Assembly: GCA_902794535.1 (NCBI GenBank)
Contig: CADBHQ010000026.1
Coordinates: forward strand, 1 to 64,000
Length of the DNA: 64,000 nt
Source: Fibrobacter succinogenes
GTDB taxonomy: Bacteria > Fibrobacterota > Fibrobacteria > Fibrobacterales > Fibrobacteraceae
Direction: 5' to 3'
Shown: positions 53,890 through 63,320 of the stretch, piece after piece
Layout: the number at the start of each line of letters is the position of its first letter
How positions within the stretch are numbered: position 1 is the stretch's first letter
Program-made: the position numbers and the translations under genes
Notes under the pieces: model-generated
The model's database searches: none
What the model was told of the DNA's origin: nothing
What the model saw: the letters and a program-made list of their open reading frames with translations, nothing else

Positions 53890-56478
53890 TTAAAGGTTAT
53901 GGGTTACATTCTTGAGTTTTTGGACAATGCGGCCAAGTGCCCCCTGGCCCTTGCTCATAGCACGCCAATTGCCAACATGCACCATCATGTAGCGGGCGCG
54001 GGTGATAGCAACGTTCAGGCGGTTCGGGGCACTGATGAAGCAGGTCGCAACCTGGTTGCTGTAGCTGAGGAATACGATGTCCGCTTCGTGCCCCTGGAAG
54101 GAGTCTACGGAACCCACGCTGAACGTCACGAACTTCGAACTATCCTTGAACACGCGCAGGCAAACGGCCTTCAATTCCTCGGCCTGTTCCTTGTAGAACG
54201 AAAGGACCGCGACAGACCACTTTTCGACCTTCCCACTTTTCTCATCCTTCTTGGGCTTTGCCTTCGCGAAATCACGGAACTTTTCTAGTTCCTTTTCAAT
54301 CCATGCCTGCTCCTTCTTGTTGCGGTTCTTGTGGTCACAGCGTCCCTTGATGTTCTCCCAATGCACATGCTGCTTACCAAAACGGCGGTACGACCATTCG
54401 CGTTTACCTTCCATATGCTCGGAACGCATCGCCATACCATCATAGAACTCGTCGGAAGCGAGTTGCGCAATCTGCTGATGACTGCGGTGCTGATAAGAAA
54501 GCTTGACACAGCGCTCATCGAGCATCTTCTCAGGAATTCCACGGAAAAGAGCAAGATCCCTATATTCACCGTAACCCCTGCTAAGGAGTTCCATACACGA
54601 AGGCAGGTAAATCTGTTCAAAGATGCGGATGCGCTTCTTGCAAGCTTCCTTGTCCCCTTCGGGAATCAGTTGGTCCACTTCTTCTTTCAAGCGGGTGAGC
54701 GTACTCTTGTCGGCGTTCACGTCATTGTCGCGTTGTTCGAACATGCGAATCAATCTCCACGAAATTTCGTCGTGCCATTCCTTGGGATCGTTCTCATCAA
54801 AGCGTTCAAAGAGCTTCTCGCGATTGTAACGTGCAGCCGCCACCCATTCCTGCATACCTTCTTCGTGAAGAATACGCCCAGTATTCTTATCGCGAGCCAC
54901 ACGTATGGTGGTAACGCGGGGTGCAATCAGGTCGCGTTTTTCCTTGAGCGATGGCAGGGTCCCCACAATAACGGTGGCATAGGGCAAGACATCATCATAC
55001 TCGGACTTGTCGGCATCGGCAAAGAGGATATCATACTTCTTTGCATACCGCTTGTACCAATAAGCATCCATTTCAGATTCCTTCTCCACCAGCACCACAG
55101 TCTGACGCATCTGCTTGCCGGCAGACATCAGCAACGAATCCGAAGCCACAGTATATTCACGTTCCTTATTAGAATCATCTGGGTAACAAATCTGCAGGTT
55201 CTCCGCCAAGTCATCATCGCTCACGTAGGGCGGCAACTGCTGGATATCACCCACGATAATCCAGTGATTGCACAGGCACGCCGGAACCAGGAATTCCTGG
55301 ATGGTGGTCTTGGAAGCCTCATCGAGAATCAGGTAGTCGAACGGCGGCTCGTCAGAACCCTTCAAACTCAACTGTCTCATCACTTCAAGAGACGCCCCGA
55401 AAGTGGTGCCCGCAACAATGGGCGTGTTCTCCTGAAGGAATTCATACAACAGCAGGTTATCCTTGACATCGCTATGTTCCAAAAGTTCCTGCTGGACTGC
55501 GGTACGCTTGTCTTCGGGAATCCTCTTCAAGCGTTCCTGAAGAGCCTTAGCCTCCGTCTTCATAAAGGGCTTGCCGTTAATAAACTTCTTGGCATCATTG
55601 CTGATGTTGGGATTGTCTTCGCAACCATAACGTTTGACGCAGGCAAGGTCCAAGTGGTCCTTCAGTTTTTCCAAGATATTGTCGACAGCTACGTTGGTAG
55701 AGGCAACAAGCAAAATGCGCTTGCCTCGCTTTACCAGCTGGATAATAAGCTCGATAATGGCGGTAGTTTTGCCAGAACCAGGAGGCCCGACCTTGATGGT
55801 GAAATCCGGAGTAGAGAGCGCATTGCATACAAACTTACGTTGTTCACTATTGCCCGGACGATTGTTATCCTTAAGGATGTAGTAATCGTCATCGGCTAGT
55901 TCAACAGGCGTATAGCTCGGGAGATCCAATTCTTCCTTCTGCATAATACTATTGAGGGCCTGGGGAATAATTGCGGGAATGTTATAGAACGATTCGAAAT
56001 TATTCACCTCACTGCGGGCAGCCACTCCTAAGTCTCCATGCACACCACTGACATGCTCCATTGCTGCGATTTCGGCAGCCATCGGGATAGTGGAAGGCGG
56101 AATGCATAAGATGTGCCCCTCCTTGATGTGCTCCTTCATCCAGAAGTAGACCGTCTTCTTTCCAGTATCCTTATCCACTTCAAAGGTAAGGTTCGTCAGC
56201 ACAATCAAGTTCTTAGGCTCAAGATCCACCCTAGGCACTTTGTTTTCGGGCACCATATACACACGGGCGGAAGAAACACCCTTCTTGACAGCCTGAATGA
56301 AGGTATTCTGAATGTCCTCGAACTTGGCATTGGTACGCTTCGATTCGGTCATCACGTACTTAAGACCACTATCATCTTTTCCCAGGAATTTTCCTTCGAA
56401 AAGGGTGGTCTGAAAGCCATTGAGTCGGAGTTCGATTTCCTTCTCGATGGCATGGAGATAATTCTTAGTAGTACACAT
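53890..56478 (-). CDS. UPF1-like superfamily 1 helicase
   Basis: 862 residues; AGGAG nine bases before the ATG. The N-terminal ~190 residues are unrecognised. The helicase core has Walker A GPPGSGKTTAIIEL (~229-242), motif Ia ASTNVAVDNILEKL, motif II LILDEASK (~383), motif III GDIQQLPPYV, motif IV/V near VDSFQGHEAD and motif VI NVAITRARYMM. This is the UPF1/DNA2/SMUBP-2-type SF1B pattern (COG1112-like), predicted to unwind RNA or DNA 5'-3'. A ~150-residue insert between motifs III and IV is rich in charged helix. The operon also holds the wHTH-like and 49-aa genes. Confidence 0.85.
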   Translation of the reverse strand: MCTTKNYLHAIEKEIELRLNGFQTTLFEGKFLGKDDSGLKYVMTESKRTNAKFEDIQNTFIQAVKKGVSSARVYMVPENKVPRVDLEPKNLIVLTNLTFEVDKDTGKKTVYFWMKEHIKEGHILCIPPSTIPMAAEIAAMEHVSGVHGDLGVAARSEVNNFESFYNIPAIIPQALNSIMQKEELDLPSYTPVELADDDYYILKDNNRPGNSEQRKFVCNALSTPDFTIKVGPPGSGKTTAIIELIIQLVKRGKRILLVASTNVAVDNILEKLKDHLDLACVKRYGCEDNPNISNDAKKFINGKPFMKTEAKALQERLKRIPEDKRTAVQQELLEHSDVKDNLLLYEFLQENTPIVAGTTFGASLEVMRQLSLKGSDEPPFDYLILDEASKTTIQEFLVPACLCNHWIIVGDIQQLPPYVSDDDLAENLQICYPDDSNKEREYTVASDSLLMSAGKQMRQTVVLVEKESEMDAYWYKRYAKKYDILFADADKSEYDDVLPYATVIVGTLPSLKEKRDLIAPRVTTIRVARDKNTGRILHEEGMQEWVAAARYNREKLFERFDENDPKEWHDEISWRLIRMFEQRDNDVNADKSTLTRLKEEVDQLIPEGDKEACKKRIRIFEQIYLPSCMELLSRGYGEYRDLALFRGIPEKMLDERCVKLSYQHRSHQQIAQLASDEFYDGMAMRSEHMEGKREWSYRRFGKQHVHWENIKGRCDHKNRNKKEQAWIEKELEKFRDFAKAKPKKDEKSGKVEKWSVAVLSFYKEQAEELKAVCLRVFKDSSKFVTFSVGSVDSFQGHEADIVFLSYSNQVATCFISAPNRLNVAITRARYMMVHVGNWRAMSKGQGALGRIVQKLKNVTHNL

Positions 56479-56522
56479 AGTATAGTTCTCCTAGTCAAAT
56501 GAAAGGCAAACTGTTTTTTCGT

Positions 56523-56613
56523 ACCGCGACTGCGGGAGTTTTTAATGTTCGGGGCGTTTCCCTTAACGATTACAGATTTAGATTTTGGTTTCGGGACAAA
56601 TCGGGACAAAAAG
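56523..56613 (-). repeat. Conserved leader, copy B (upstream of the 862-aa helicase)
   Basis: Same sequence as copy A at 52927-53016 with scattered changes. The ccgc-gact-gcgg hairpin (56524-56535) is identical. The larger hairpin region differs, but pairing is partly kept (gttaaggg against ccccgaac on the minus strand). The tandem gggacaaa boxes are kept too. Confidence 0.75.
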
Positions 56614-56726
56614 GTTCTTCTCAAAAATGCCGTTTTTAGGCTAAATTCGCCATTTTATGCAATAGCTTGAATTTTTTATAACTATTTTTTACATTAGAGT
56701 CTGATATAAAGACAAAGGGCCTATAA

Positions 56727-57215
56727 ATGACCGACGACGTTACCGAATGGCGAAAGTTGCGCAACGAGCTCGACGACATGTTGAAAGCTCGCGAAATGAA
56801 GTACGCCGACGCCGTTAGGAAATACTACAGCAAAAACCCGAAAGACGCTAGCGAAAAAAAGTCATCTCGCAAAAAAATCATCAGCAAAAATATGTCAAGA
56901 GAAGACGAATTCTCATATGACAACAGCGTCGAAAAAAAATACTGGAAAAACCGCCCTAAAAATGAAACTGACCTTGCCAACGACAAACCCGCAGATAATC
57001 GAATTATCCCAGCAATCATCTTCTTTGAAAAACTGAAAAAATTTATTCTCTCCCTAGAATGCCAGAAACCAGAACAATGGCTAGTAGAAAACGATTATCA
57101 ATATTTTTTAGATAAAGTCAGAAAAGAAGTCATTCCTAATGTCAAGAAACAAATGGAAGATGAACAGTATCAGCTTAAAAAAGATGAAAACGGAATGGAC
57201 GAATTCGATTTCTAA
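56727..57215 (+). CDS. Hypothetical charged protein
   Basis: 162 residues; AGGGCC upstream. Strongly charged and helical (SEKKSSRKKIISKNMSREDE; RKEVIPNVKKQMEDEQYQLK), with a hydrophobic helix around 95-110 (IIPAIIFFEKLKKFILSLEC). It precedes a lipoprotein gene by 16 bases, probably one unit, in an AT-rich stretch between the two helicase operons. No family recognised. Confidence 0.5.
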   Translation: MTDDVTEWRKLRNELDDMLKAREMKYADAVRKYYSKNPKDASEKKSSRKKIISKNMSREDEFSYDNSVEKKYWKNRPKNETDLANDKPADNRIIPAIIFFEKLKKFILSLECQKPEQWLVENDYQYFLDKVRKEVIPNVKKQMEDEQYQLKKDENGMDEFDF

Positions 57216-57231
57216 AATCCAAGGAATAACT

Positions 57232-57918
57232 ATGAAAAAGATTTTCTATGCATTAATGGCCCTAATGATTTTTGTATTCGCATCGTGTTCTAAAGAAGAT
57301 GCCAAGGAAAACACGGTCTGTTTCGCACAATGTCTCCTCGCCAAAGAACACGGCCAAAATTTTGCCCAAAACAACAATGAAGAACAATCTATTATAGACG
57401 AAAAACTGAATCTTATTCTTAGAGGCATGGGTAAGCAAGATTCTATTTTGAATATTTTAGGAGCGGAACTTGCCTCAGCAAACAAACAACAAGACTCTAC
57501 AACGCCCAATAGCAACTGCGTAACACAAGAAGCCCCCGCAGAAATGCCCCATATCAACAGCGAGACGCAAGAAGCCGAACCGACACCAAAACCTGCCCCC
57601 ACCGCTGTCGCAGAAGAAACTTACGACGACAAAATTCCTGAAATCAGAGAAAAGAAGAGTAATTTCGAAGAACAAGCTATATCAGGAACAATCGGTGCTG
57701 TTCTCGGAGCAGCAGGCGGATTTATGGCCGCTCAAAAAATGGGCTGTAAAAGGCTTGACATTCTTATCGAATACAAATTAATGCAGGTATGCATAAACAG
57801 CTGCGGCTACAATACTGAAGAAAAATGTAGCGACGCAATCATGAATATGCTCTGCAAAGAAAAACTAGAGGAAGACGAAATCGAACAACGCGCTCGTTCT
57901 TGTGATATCAGGCGTTAA
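57232..57918 (+). CDS. Lipoprotein with glycine-zipper segment
   Basis: 228 residues from the ATG at 57232 (AAGGAA upstream). Lipobox FASC, with Cys17. A Pro/Thr/Glu-rich linker (TPKPAPTAVAEETYDDKIPE) precedes a Gly-zipper-like helix (AISGTIGAVLGAAGGFMAAQ), which can insert into membranes. The last ~55 residues have several Cys (CINSCGYNTEEKCSDAIMNM). No family recognised. It forms a pair with the 162-aa gene; a toxin-like or envelope role would be a guess. Confidence 0.55.
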   Translation: MKKIFYALMALMIFVFASCSKEDAKENTVCFAQCLLAKEHGQNFAQNNNEEQSIIDEKLNLILRGMGKQDSILNILGAELASANKQQDSTTPNSNCVTQEAPAEMPHINSETQEAEPTPKPAPTAVAEETYDDKIPEIREKKSNFEEQAISGTIGAVLGAAGGFMAAQKMGCKRLDILIEYKLMQVCINSCGYNTEEKCSDAIMNMLCKEKLEEDEIEQRARSCDIRR

Positions 57919-57960
57919 GAAGTGCTTTTTTGGGACATCTAGTTCAAAAAAGTAAAGGCT

Positions 57961-58956
57961 TTAAAATTTTCTAGTCTTTTTTCTCGTTTTTTGCATTCTC
58001 GCCAAAATCGCGGCATCAGGCTTAAAAAGGCTTTTTAACGAGGTCTTTGTTGTGGGATCACTTAAAATATTGGATTCCATTTTTGGCAAATATTCTTCCA
58101 AATCACCGCGATTTTTCTGATAGTAGTTAGTTACAATTTTAGATAATTTTTCTTCAAGGGCAAATTTTTTATCAAATTTTTTCACAGAAAAACTTAATTG
58201 TCGAATATCGACTTTGATATCACTCTTATTAGTATCACTAATGAAAATGAGTGCTAAAAAGCGAATGTTTCTTTTGTATTGTTTAAGTTTATTATCGGCA
58301 AAATCATAAAATGTTTTCTCTTTAAATTGGCTATTGAAGAATATACTAAAATCACTTCGTTTGCTGACTAGCGCACCATAAGAGGGATTGTTTTGATGTT
58401 CTATAGTTATGACATCTTTTTCTGTCTTTTCTTTTTTATGCGTCTGAATTAATTTATAACCAGAAAAAGCGTTAGTTTTCCCTTCACTAGCTTTATCTAT
58501 GGGTTTGCTTGGATCAAAAAATTCATTATTCATGTCATTTTTGATAAAGTCAAATCGGTCAAGCATTAAAAATTCGAATTCTTCTGTTTCTGTCTTTTTC
58601 GCTTTGGACTTTTTATTCATAAAATTTTTTCCATCCAAAGTGACTTCCAATGTATCATTGGCTGTTTCTTTAATGAATCTGTTTTTTAAGAGATAATGAA
58701 ATTGAATATTGACAAAGCAATCCTCTTCTATTCCAAGAAAATTGAATATTTCGGAGTATGTATTAATCCCACTATCAATTAATTCTAGGAGAACGTGACT
58801 AAATCTATCGACTTCAACATCTTTTTCTACAATGACATTCTGTTTACATTCCCAAAAAGGCAAGTCAATCTCAAGAATTTCAGCAAGAAAAAAGTTTTCA
58901 GTTCGATAATCATCTTTATGAATACGCCAGGTATTTTGTTTTATGCTATCATGCAT
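57961..58956 (-). CDS. Winged-helix-like partner of the pseudokinase-helicase
   Basis: 331 residues from the ATG at 58956, which overlaps the helicase stop by eight bases (ATGCATGA). A winged-helix-like part (~50-120) is followed by a mixed domain (~120-260) with DFIKNDMNNEFFDPSKPI and FSGYKLIQTHKKEKTEKDVI, and ends in a basic tail, RMQKTRKKTRKF. No HKD or PD-(D/E)XK motif was found. The tight overlap argues for a protein that works with the helicase. No family recognised; similar order of parts to the 225-aa partner of the other helicase. Confidence 0.6.
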   Translation of the reverse strand: MHDSIKQNTWRIHKDDYRTENFFLAEILEIDLPFWECKQNVIVEKDVEVDRFSHVLLELIDSGINTYSEIFNFLGIEEDCFVNIQFHYLLKNRFIKETANDTLEVTLDGKNFMNKKSKAKKTETEEFEFLMLDRFDFIKNDMNNEFFDPSKPIDKASEGKTNAFSGYKLIQTHKKEKTEKDVITIEHQNNPSYGALVSKRSDFSIFFNSQFKEKTFYDFADNKLKQYKRNIRFLALIFISDTNKSDIKVDIRQLSFSVKKFDKKFALEEKLSKIVTNYYQKNRGDLEEYLPKMESNILSDPTTKTSLKSLFKPDAAILARMQKTRKKTRKF

Positions 58957-61900
58957 TGAAAATTTCCTCCATACTATTGAAGACAAGTCCTTCCTTTTGG
59001 AGCTCTTCGACAATTTGTTTTAATTTAAATTCAGTAAAATTCTCCGATTTCGTAAATACAGCCCTATTTAACAGATAATCACTATCGCCTATAATAAATA
59101 GCAGCCGCTTTGCGCGAGAAAACGCCACATTGATGCGCCTATAATCGGCTAGAAAACCGATATTGTCATGCCCATGACTACTGCGCACTATGTCATAGAT
59201 GATAATATCTCTTTCGGCGCCCTGGAATTTATCAACGGTATTTATTTGCACCAAAGGCTCATTGTCTTTGATAAAATTACCATATGCTTTAGCATCTACT
59301 TGTTTTTTCAAAAGTTCTACTTGCCCTCGGTAGCCAGCGATCACTCCTATATCAAATGGGTTGTCGTTAGATGCATTATCTGGGTAAAGGCTGTTCAATT
59401 TTGAGAGTAGTTCCTTAATTGTATCGACGTTACACTGATTTTGCCTATTAAACTTGTCGCCATTATCATAGTGATTCTCCCTATTCGATGTATTCAAAAA
59501 GACAATAGAGGTTTCTTTCTTCAAGCTCAATTTATGGGATTTTTTTTCATCGTACCCTTCAATATCAGGATTCTTTAGTTTGCCATCATAGAAATACTTG
59601 GATATCAATGAACCTATTTGTTTAGGCATTCGATATTGAATATCCAGCATCTTGACATATCGCTTATTATTTGACGATTCAAATTCCTTTTTTATTTTCT
59701 CGAACAACGATACACCATATGTTTTTTCAATATCAAGTCCCTCATCCTCAACTTGTTCTTTGATATCTTGTTTAACAGCATCATCTCGTGTAACAACTGG
59801 GGGTAATTGCTTGTCATCGCCAATCAAAATAATGTTTCTTCCCATGCTTATAGGGACTAAGGATTCTGCAGGCGTCGCCTTGCTTGACTCATCCATAATG
59901 ACATAGTCAAAATTGAAGTTTACTCTACTATATCTACTGCTGGCAATATGGATACAAGTAGCCCCGAGAATATTCATTTTTAAAAGCATTGCCGTTAAAA
60001 AATTGATTTCCTCACTACCATTGTTAAGCATGGACACCTTTCTATCGGAGTCGTAATTTACAGAAGAATTGCTAATAAACGCTATCCAGTCTTTTTGAAT
60101 TTTCTTTAACTTAAAGTATTTCTCTCCAAACGTCTCTTTAAAAACAGTTTCAATATCAGCAAAATCCTCTGCGTTTTCAAATAGCTGTTTTAGATAATCA
60201 TTACCCTTTGCTAGAGCCTTTTTAAATAACTTGATGTCTTTTTTACTTCTGGCATCTTCAAAGGCTTTGAAAATTTCATACAGGTTTCTATTTCCTTCTT
60301 GCGAAGGAAAATTTTCTTCCATATATTTTTTTGACTTCTGCTCCGTTTCGCCAACCCAACTTTTCAATTTTTCTTCATAACAATGTGATTTCATACTTTC
60401 AGAGACATTGTCATTTTCAAGAGCATTGTCACTTGCCAAACGGATAAAACGAATCTCCGTTTCGCCAACTAATTTTTCAAGCACATTATCTACGGCCAAA
60501 TTGGATTGCGAGGTCAACAAAATTTTTGCATTTGGGTTTTCATTCACAATTTGTCGTATGGTTTCTACAATAACGGTCGTTTTACCGGTTCCTGGAGGCC
60601 CCTGAATTATGTATATTGGTTTGTAATTAATGGCTTCCAAGACTGCTTCAAGTTGAGAATCGTCTTTTGCAATATTTGAATTGAACAGTTTGCCTTTGAA
60701 TCCGTCATAATCCAAATCATGGACATTACATTCTATAGGCTCTTCTGGAGTTGCTATTATATCTCCTAGTTCTTTGTTTGCTATGCTGGATTTGATAAAC
60801 TTTTGGCACGCTTCAACCTGTTTCTTGTATTGACTTGTTTCTTGTCTAATATCATCCGAAAGAATCCCTTGACTTGGTATTTCCTGAATGGTGCAAACAG
60901 GATCCTGAATAGTAATGGTTTTAGAATCTGATCGCCAATCCCAAATTTTTCCGACAATCAGATCTCCAACGAAAAGAATTTTCTTTTCGTTTTTCATGTT
61001 TTTTATTTTTCCCCAACTAATTTTGGGAGAATTTTCTTGTTCGTCACCTAAATAGAAAATTAGCTTTGACCCATCCTTTCCTTCTACCACTTTTTTATAT
61101 GGAACTTTAAAGGCTCGCATTTCAATAAATCTTTTTTCTGTCTCGGGCAATTTTTGCCATATTTCAAGTTCATTCTGCTTTATGCGAGACAACTTTGCAA
61201 GTTGATTTTTTTCCTGATATTTTTCCCAGAAATAATCTATCCAATAATCAGATGTATTTGCGTCATAATCAATATGAGCTTCTAGCAAAAAGGCATTTTC
61301 ATCTTGAGTAATGGCATTGTTACAATTATTCCGGCACCCGTTATAAGGAATAAAGAGATAACCTCCGTCATCTACAAAGAATCTTCCAGTCCAGTCATTG
61401 GTTGTAAACTGTCCTGTAATTTGATTTCTGTCGGTTAATTTTGAGTCGACTACTATCCATGTATTCTCATTCATTGATGATATGACTTTATCGATAGCAT
61501 TTTCATATTCGGGTTGTGTTTTAACCGCTAATGAGGGTAATTGAAACCGTTTTATCGGCGTCAGTTTTTGCAATAATTCTATTAATTCATAATATTTTGA
61601 AAATCTCTTCTTCCGATCAGGATTAAGTGATCTTTTGATAATTTCCTCTAGTATTGGCTTTTCTTTTTCTACATCACTATAATTGTCTTGCAAAAAGTCC
61701 TCAAAGGTCTTAACTAAAGAAAACATGTCGTCTTGATGATTCGGCGATAGTAGAGAATCACCTTTTTTATGCATTATTGCTTGCGGAGACAAATAGTCTT
61801 CGTCTAACAATTTCTCGCGTAAGAAGATTTCATAGAGTTTCGGGAAAAGGAGTTTTGCCTCATTTTCGTCATTTACTAGTATGAACTTGGGAGATATGAT

Positions 61901-62413
61901 AAATCCCTGATTATTTCCATTTTTCTTAAAGAAGTCCAACCCCTTTGCAATATTTGTAATGGCCGGAATATCAATATTGTTTGGAAAATCCTTTAAATAA
62001 TCATCTGAAAAATGTTCATACACTATGTAATAAAAGCTTTCGTCTGCATTGAATCCGACATCAACTGTTTTTACGAATCCTTGAACATCGCAACCTATCA
62101 AAGGCTTGATTTCATTTTCAATCTGGCGATTGAGTGCACGTCTGTTTTCGACGGTTTCCTGCAAAACCAAAATACCAAATTCATCTCCTGCAGCATCTTC
62201 GCAATTTTCATAGAAGTGAAGATGTTCACTTAATATTTTTGGTTCAGATGTGACTGTATATTTTTCTATAGTGTCCAATATTTGCATATTCGATATTTCA
62301 TCCCGCTTTTCACGATTTCTTCCATTTAATATATATACATAACGCGCTCTAAATTCTTTTTTTTCCAAAATATAAAGATTACCATACTTGAAAAAACATT
62401 TTTCTAGCCACAA
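58949..62413 (-). CDS. Pseudokinase-like domain fused to a UPF1-like SF1 helicase
   Basis: 1154 residues. The start is TTG at 62413, supported by a strong GGAGGGGG seven bases upstream. Residues ~50-285 look like a protein kinase: a catalytic-loop equivalent QGFIISPKFILV (~169-180) where HGDxxPxN is expected, SPQA (~209) at the APE position, DDMFSLVKTF (~228-237) like DxxSL, and DRKKRFSKYY (~266) near the end. The catalytic Asp and the DFG are not visible, so it is probably inactive. The SF1 core follows: GPPGTGKTTVIVETIRQ (~603), SNLAVDNVLEKL, VIMDESSKATPAESL (~839), DDKQLPPVV, DKFQGAERD (~1061) and INVAFSRAKR. From memory it resembles the helicase of Mokosh type I anti-phage systems, but without a PLD nuclease partner. 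Confidence 0.8.
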   Translation of the reverse strand: MWLEKCFFKYGNLYILEKKEFRARYVYILNGRNREKRDEISNMQILDTIEKYTVTSEPKILSEHLHFYENCEDAAGDEFGILVLQETVENRRALNRQIENEIKPLIGCDVQGFVKTVDVGFNADESFYYIVYEHFSDDYLKDFPNNIDIPAITNIAKGLDFFKKNGNNQGFIISPKFILVNDENEAKLLFPKLYEIFLREKLLDEDYLSPQAIMHKKGDSLLSPNHQDDMFSLVKTFEDFLQDNYSDVEKEKPILEEIIKRSLNPDRKKRFSKYYELIELLQKLTPIKRFQLPSLAVKTQPEYENAIDKVISSMNENTWIVVDSKLTDRNQITGQFTTNDWTGRFFVDDGGYLFIPYNGCRNNCNNAITQDENAFLLEAHIDYDANTSDYWIDYFWEKYQEKNQLAKLSRIKQNELEIWQKLPETEKRFIEMRAFKVPYKKVVEGKDGSKLIFYLGDEQENSPKISWGKIKNMKNEKKILFVGDLIVGKIWDWRSDSKTITIQDPVCTIQEIPSQGILSDDIRQETSQYKKQVEACQKFIKSSIANKELGDIIATPEEPIECNVHDLDYDGFKGKLFNSNIAKDDSQLEAVLEAINYKPIYIIQGPPGTGKTTVIVETIRQIVNENPNAKILLTSQSNLAVDNVLEKLVGETEIRFIRLASDNALENDNVSESMKSHCYEEKLKSWVGETEQKSKKYMEENFPSQEGNRNLYEIFKAFEDARSKKDIKLFKKALAKGNDYLKQLFENAEDFADIETVFKETFGEKYFKLKKIQKDWIAFISNSSVNYDSDRKVSMLNNGSEEINFLTAMLLKMNILGATCIHIASSRYSRVNFNFDYVIMDESSKATPAESLVPISMGRNIILIGDDKQLPPVVTRDDAVKQDIKEQVEDEGLDIEKTYGVSLFEKIKKEFESSNNKRYVKMLDIQYRMPKQIGSLISKYFYDGKLKNPDIEGYDEKKSHKLSLKKETSIVFLNTSNRENHYDNGDKFNRQNQCNVDTIKELLSKLNSLYPDNASNDNPFDIGVIAGYRGQVELLKKQVDAKAYGNFIKDNEPLVQINTVDKFQGAERDIIIYDIVRSSHGHDNIGFLADYRRINVAFSRAKRLLFIIGDSDYLLNRAVFTKSENFTEFKLKQIVEELQKEGLVFNSMEEIFNA

Positions 62414-62451
62414 AGCGTCACCCCCTCCATTTTTTTCATATATTCCCTAGC

Positions 62452-63168
62452 ATGGACACGGAAAAGAAAATAGCCCTGATTATTGACTGCGACAACGCCA
62501 AGGCGGACGCCATCTATGGCATCATGGAAGAACTCTCCAAGTTTGGGGAAACGAGTATCCGCAGGGCGTATGGCAACTGGAAGGGGAGTAACCCTTGGGA
62601 AGAGGTTCTGCATCCGTTCGCGATTCAGCCGATACAGCAGTTCCCCTACACGAAGGGGAAGAATGCGACCGACCTTGCGATGACTATCGACGTAATGGAA
62701 CTCCTGTTCACGGAGAGCATCGACATTTTCGCCATCGTGAGCAGTGATTCGGATTTCACTCCGCTTGCCATGAAACTTAGGGCCAAGTCAAAACAGGTAA
62801 TCGGGTTCGGTGAAGAAAAGACGCCGCAGCCGTTCATTGATTCGTGCAATTCCTTCATATACATCGACAAGTTCAAGAAGCCGACCGAGTCGGACGAGGC
62901 GACGAACAACATCGAACCGCTCGACCGCAACAAGCTGCGCGGCAATTCAAAAATTATGAACGCCATCCGCAAGGCAATCAGCGAAGAGGCCGATGAATCA
63001 GGCTGGGCAGTCGCATCCAAGGTTTCACAACAAATCAACCGTCAGATTTCGCTGAGCCCCAAGAACTTCGGCTATGCCAAGTGGCCTGCCCTTATCCGTG
63101 CCACGGAATACTTTGAGGAAGGCAAAAATTCCAAGGGGCAGCAAGTCTTCCGCATCAAGAAGAAGTAA
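62452..63168 (+). CDS. NYN-domain RNase-like protein with C-terminal LOTUS/OST-HTH domain
   Basis: 238 residues. The NYN (LabA/DUF88) domain has the acidic residues Asp12 and Asp14 in LIIDCDNAKADA, Asp74 in NATDLAMTIDV, and Asp99/Asp101 in VSSDSDFTPLAMKLR, the pattern of PIN-like RNases. The C-terminal ~75 residues (SKIMNAIRKAISEEADESGW; SPKNFGYAKWPALIRAT) match OST-HTH/LOTUS domains, which bind RNA. It is divergent from the pseudokinase-helicase, with 38 bases between the starts, so one short region drives both. It may belong to the same RNA-directed system. Confidence 0.85.
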   Translation: MDTEKKIALIIDCDNAKADAIYGIMEELSKFGETSIRRAYGNWKGSNPWEEVLHPFAIQPIQQFPYTKGKNATDLAMTIDVMELLFTESIDIFAIVSSDSDFTPLAMKLRAKSKQVIGFGEEKTPQPFIDSCNSFIYIDKFKKPTESDEATNNIEPLDRNKLRGNSKIMNAIRKAISEEADESGWAVASKVSQQINRQISLSPKNFGYAKWPALIRATEYFEEGKNSKGQQVFRIKKK

Positions 63169-63254
63169 CCACTCAACGCACTACTTCACGCACCTAACGG
63201 ATCGTGCTTCATCTTTGCCGAAGGCGCTGAGCTTACCGGCCTCGGTGCCAAAAA

Positions 63255-63320
63255 GTTGGAAAAACAGACAAAATTAGTCGTTTTAAGGTTGGAAAAGTGG
63301 CAAAAATTAGTTATTTTAAG
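63255..63320 (+). repeat. Two 33-base tandem repeats before the DUF4143-type gene
   Basis: Copies at 63255-63287 and 63288-63320, each starting gttggaaaa and ending ttttaag; a third partial copy (gttgga) follows at 63321. The repeats end 21 bases before the start codon of the next gene. Confidence 0.7.

Noticed and set aside
56352..56624. Possible small ORF, and a similar one at 52830..53012, both starting with SRFVPxPKSKSVIV
   Set aside because: The likeness comes from the DNA repeat (leader copies A and B); the frames run into the start of other genes and lack ribosome sites.
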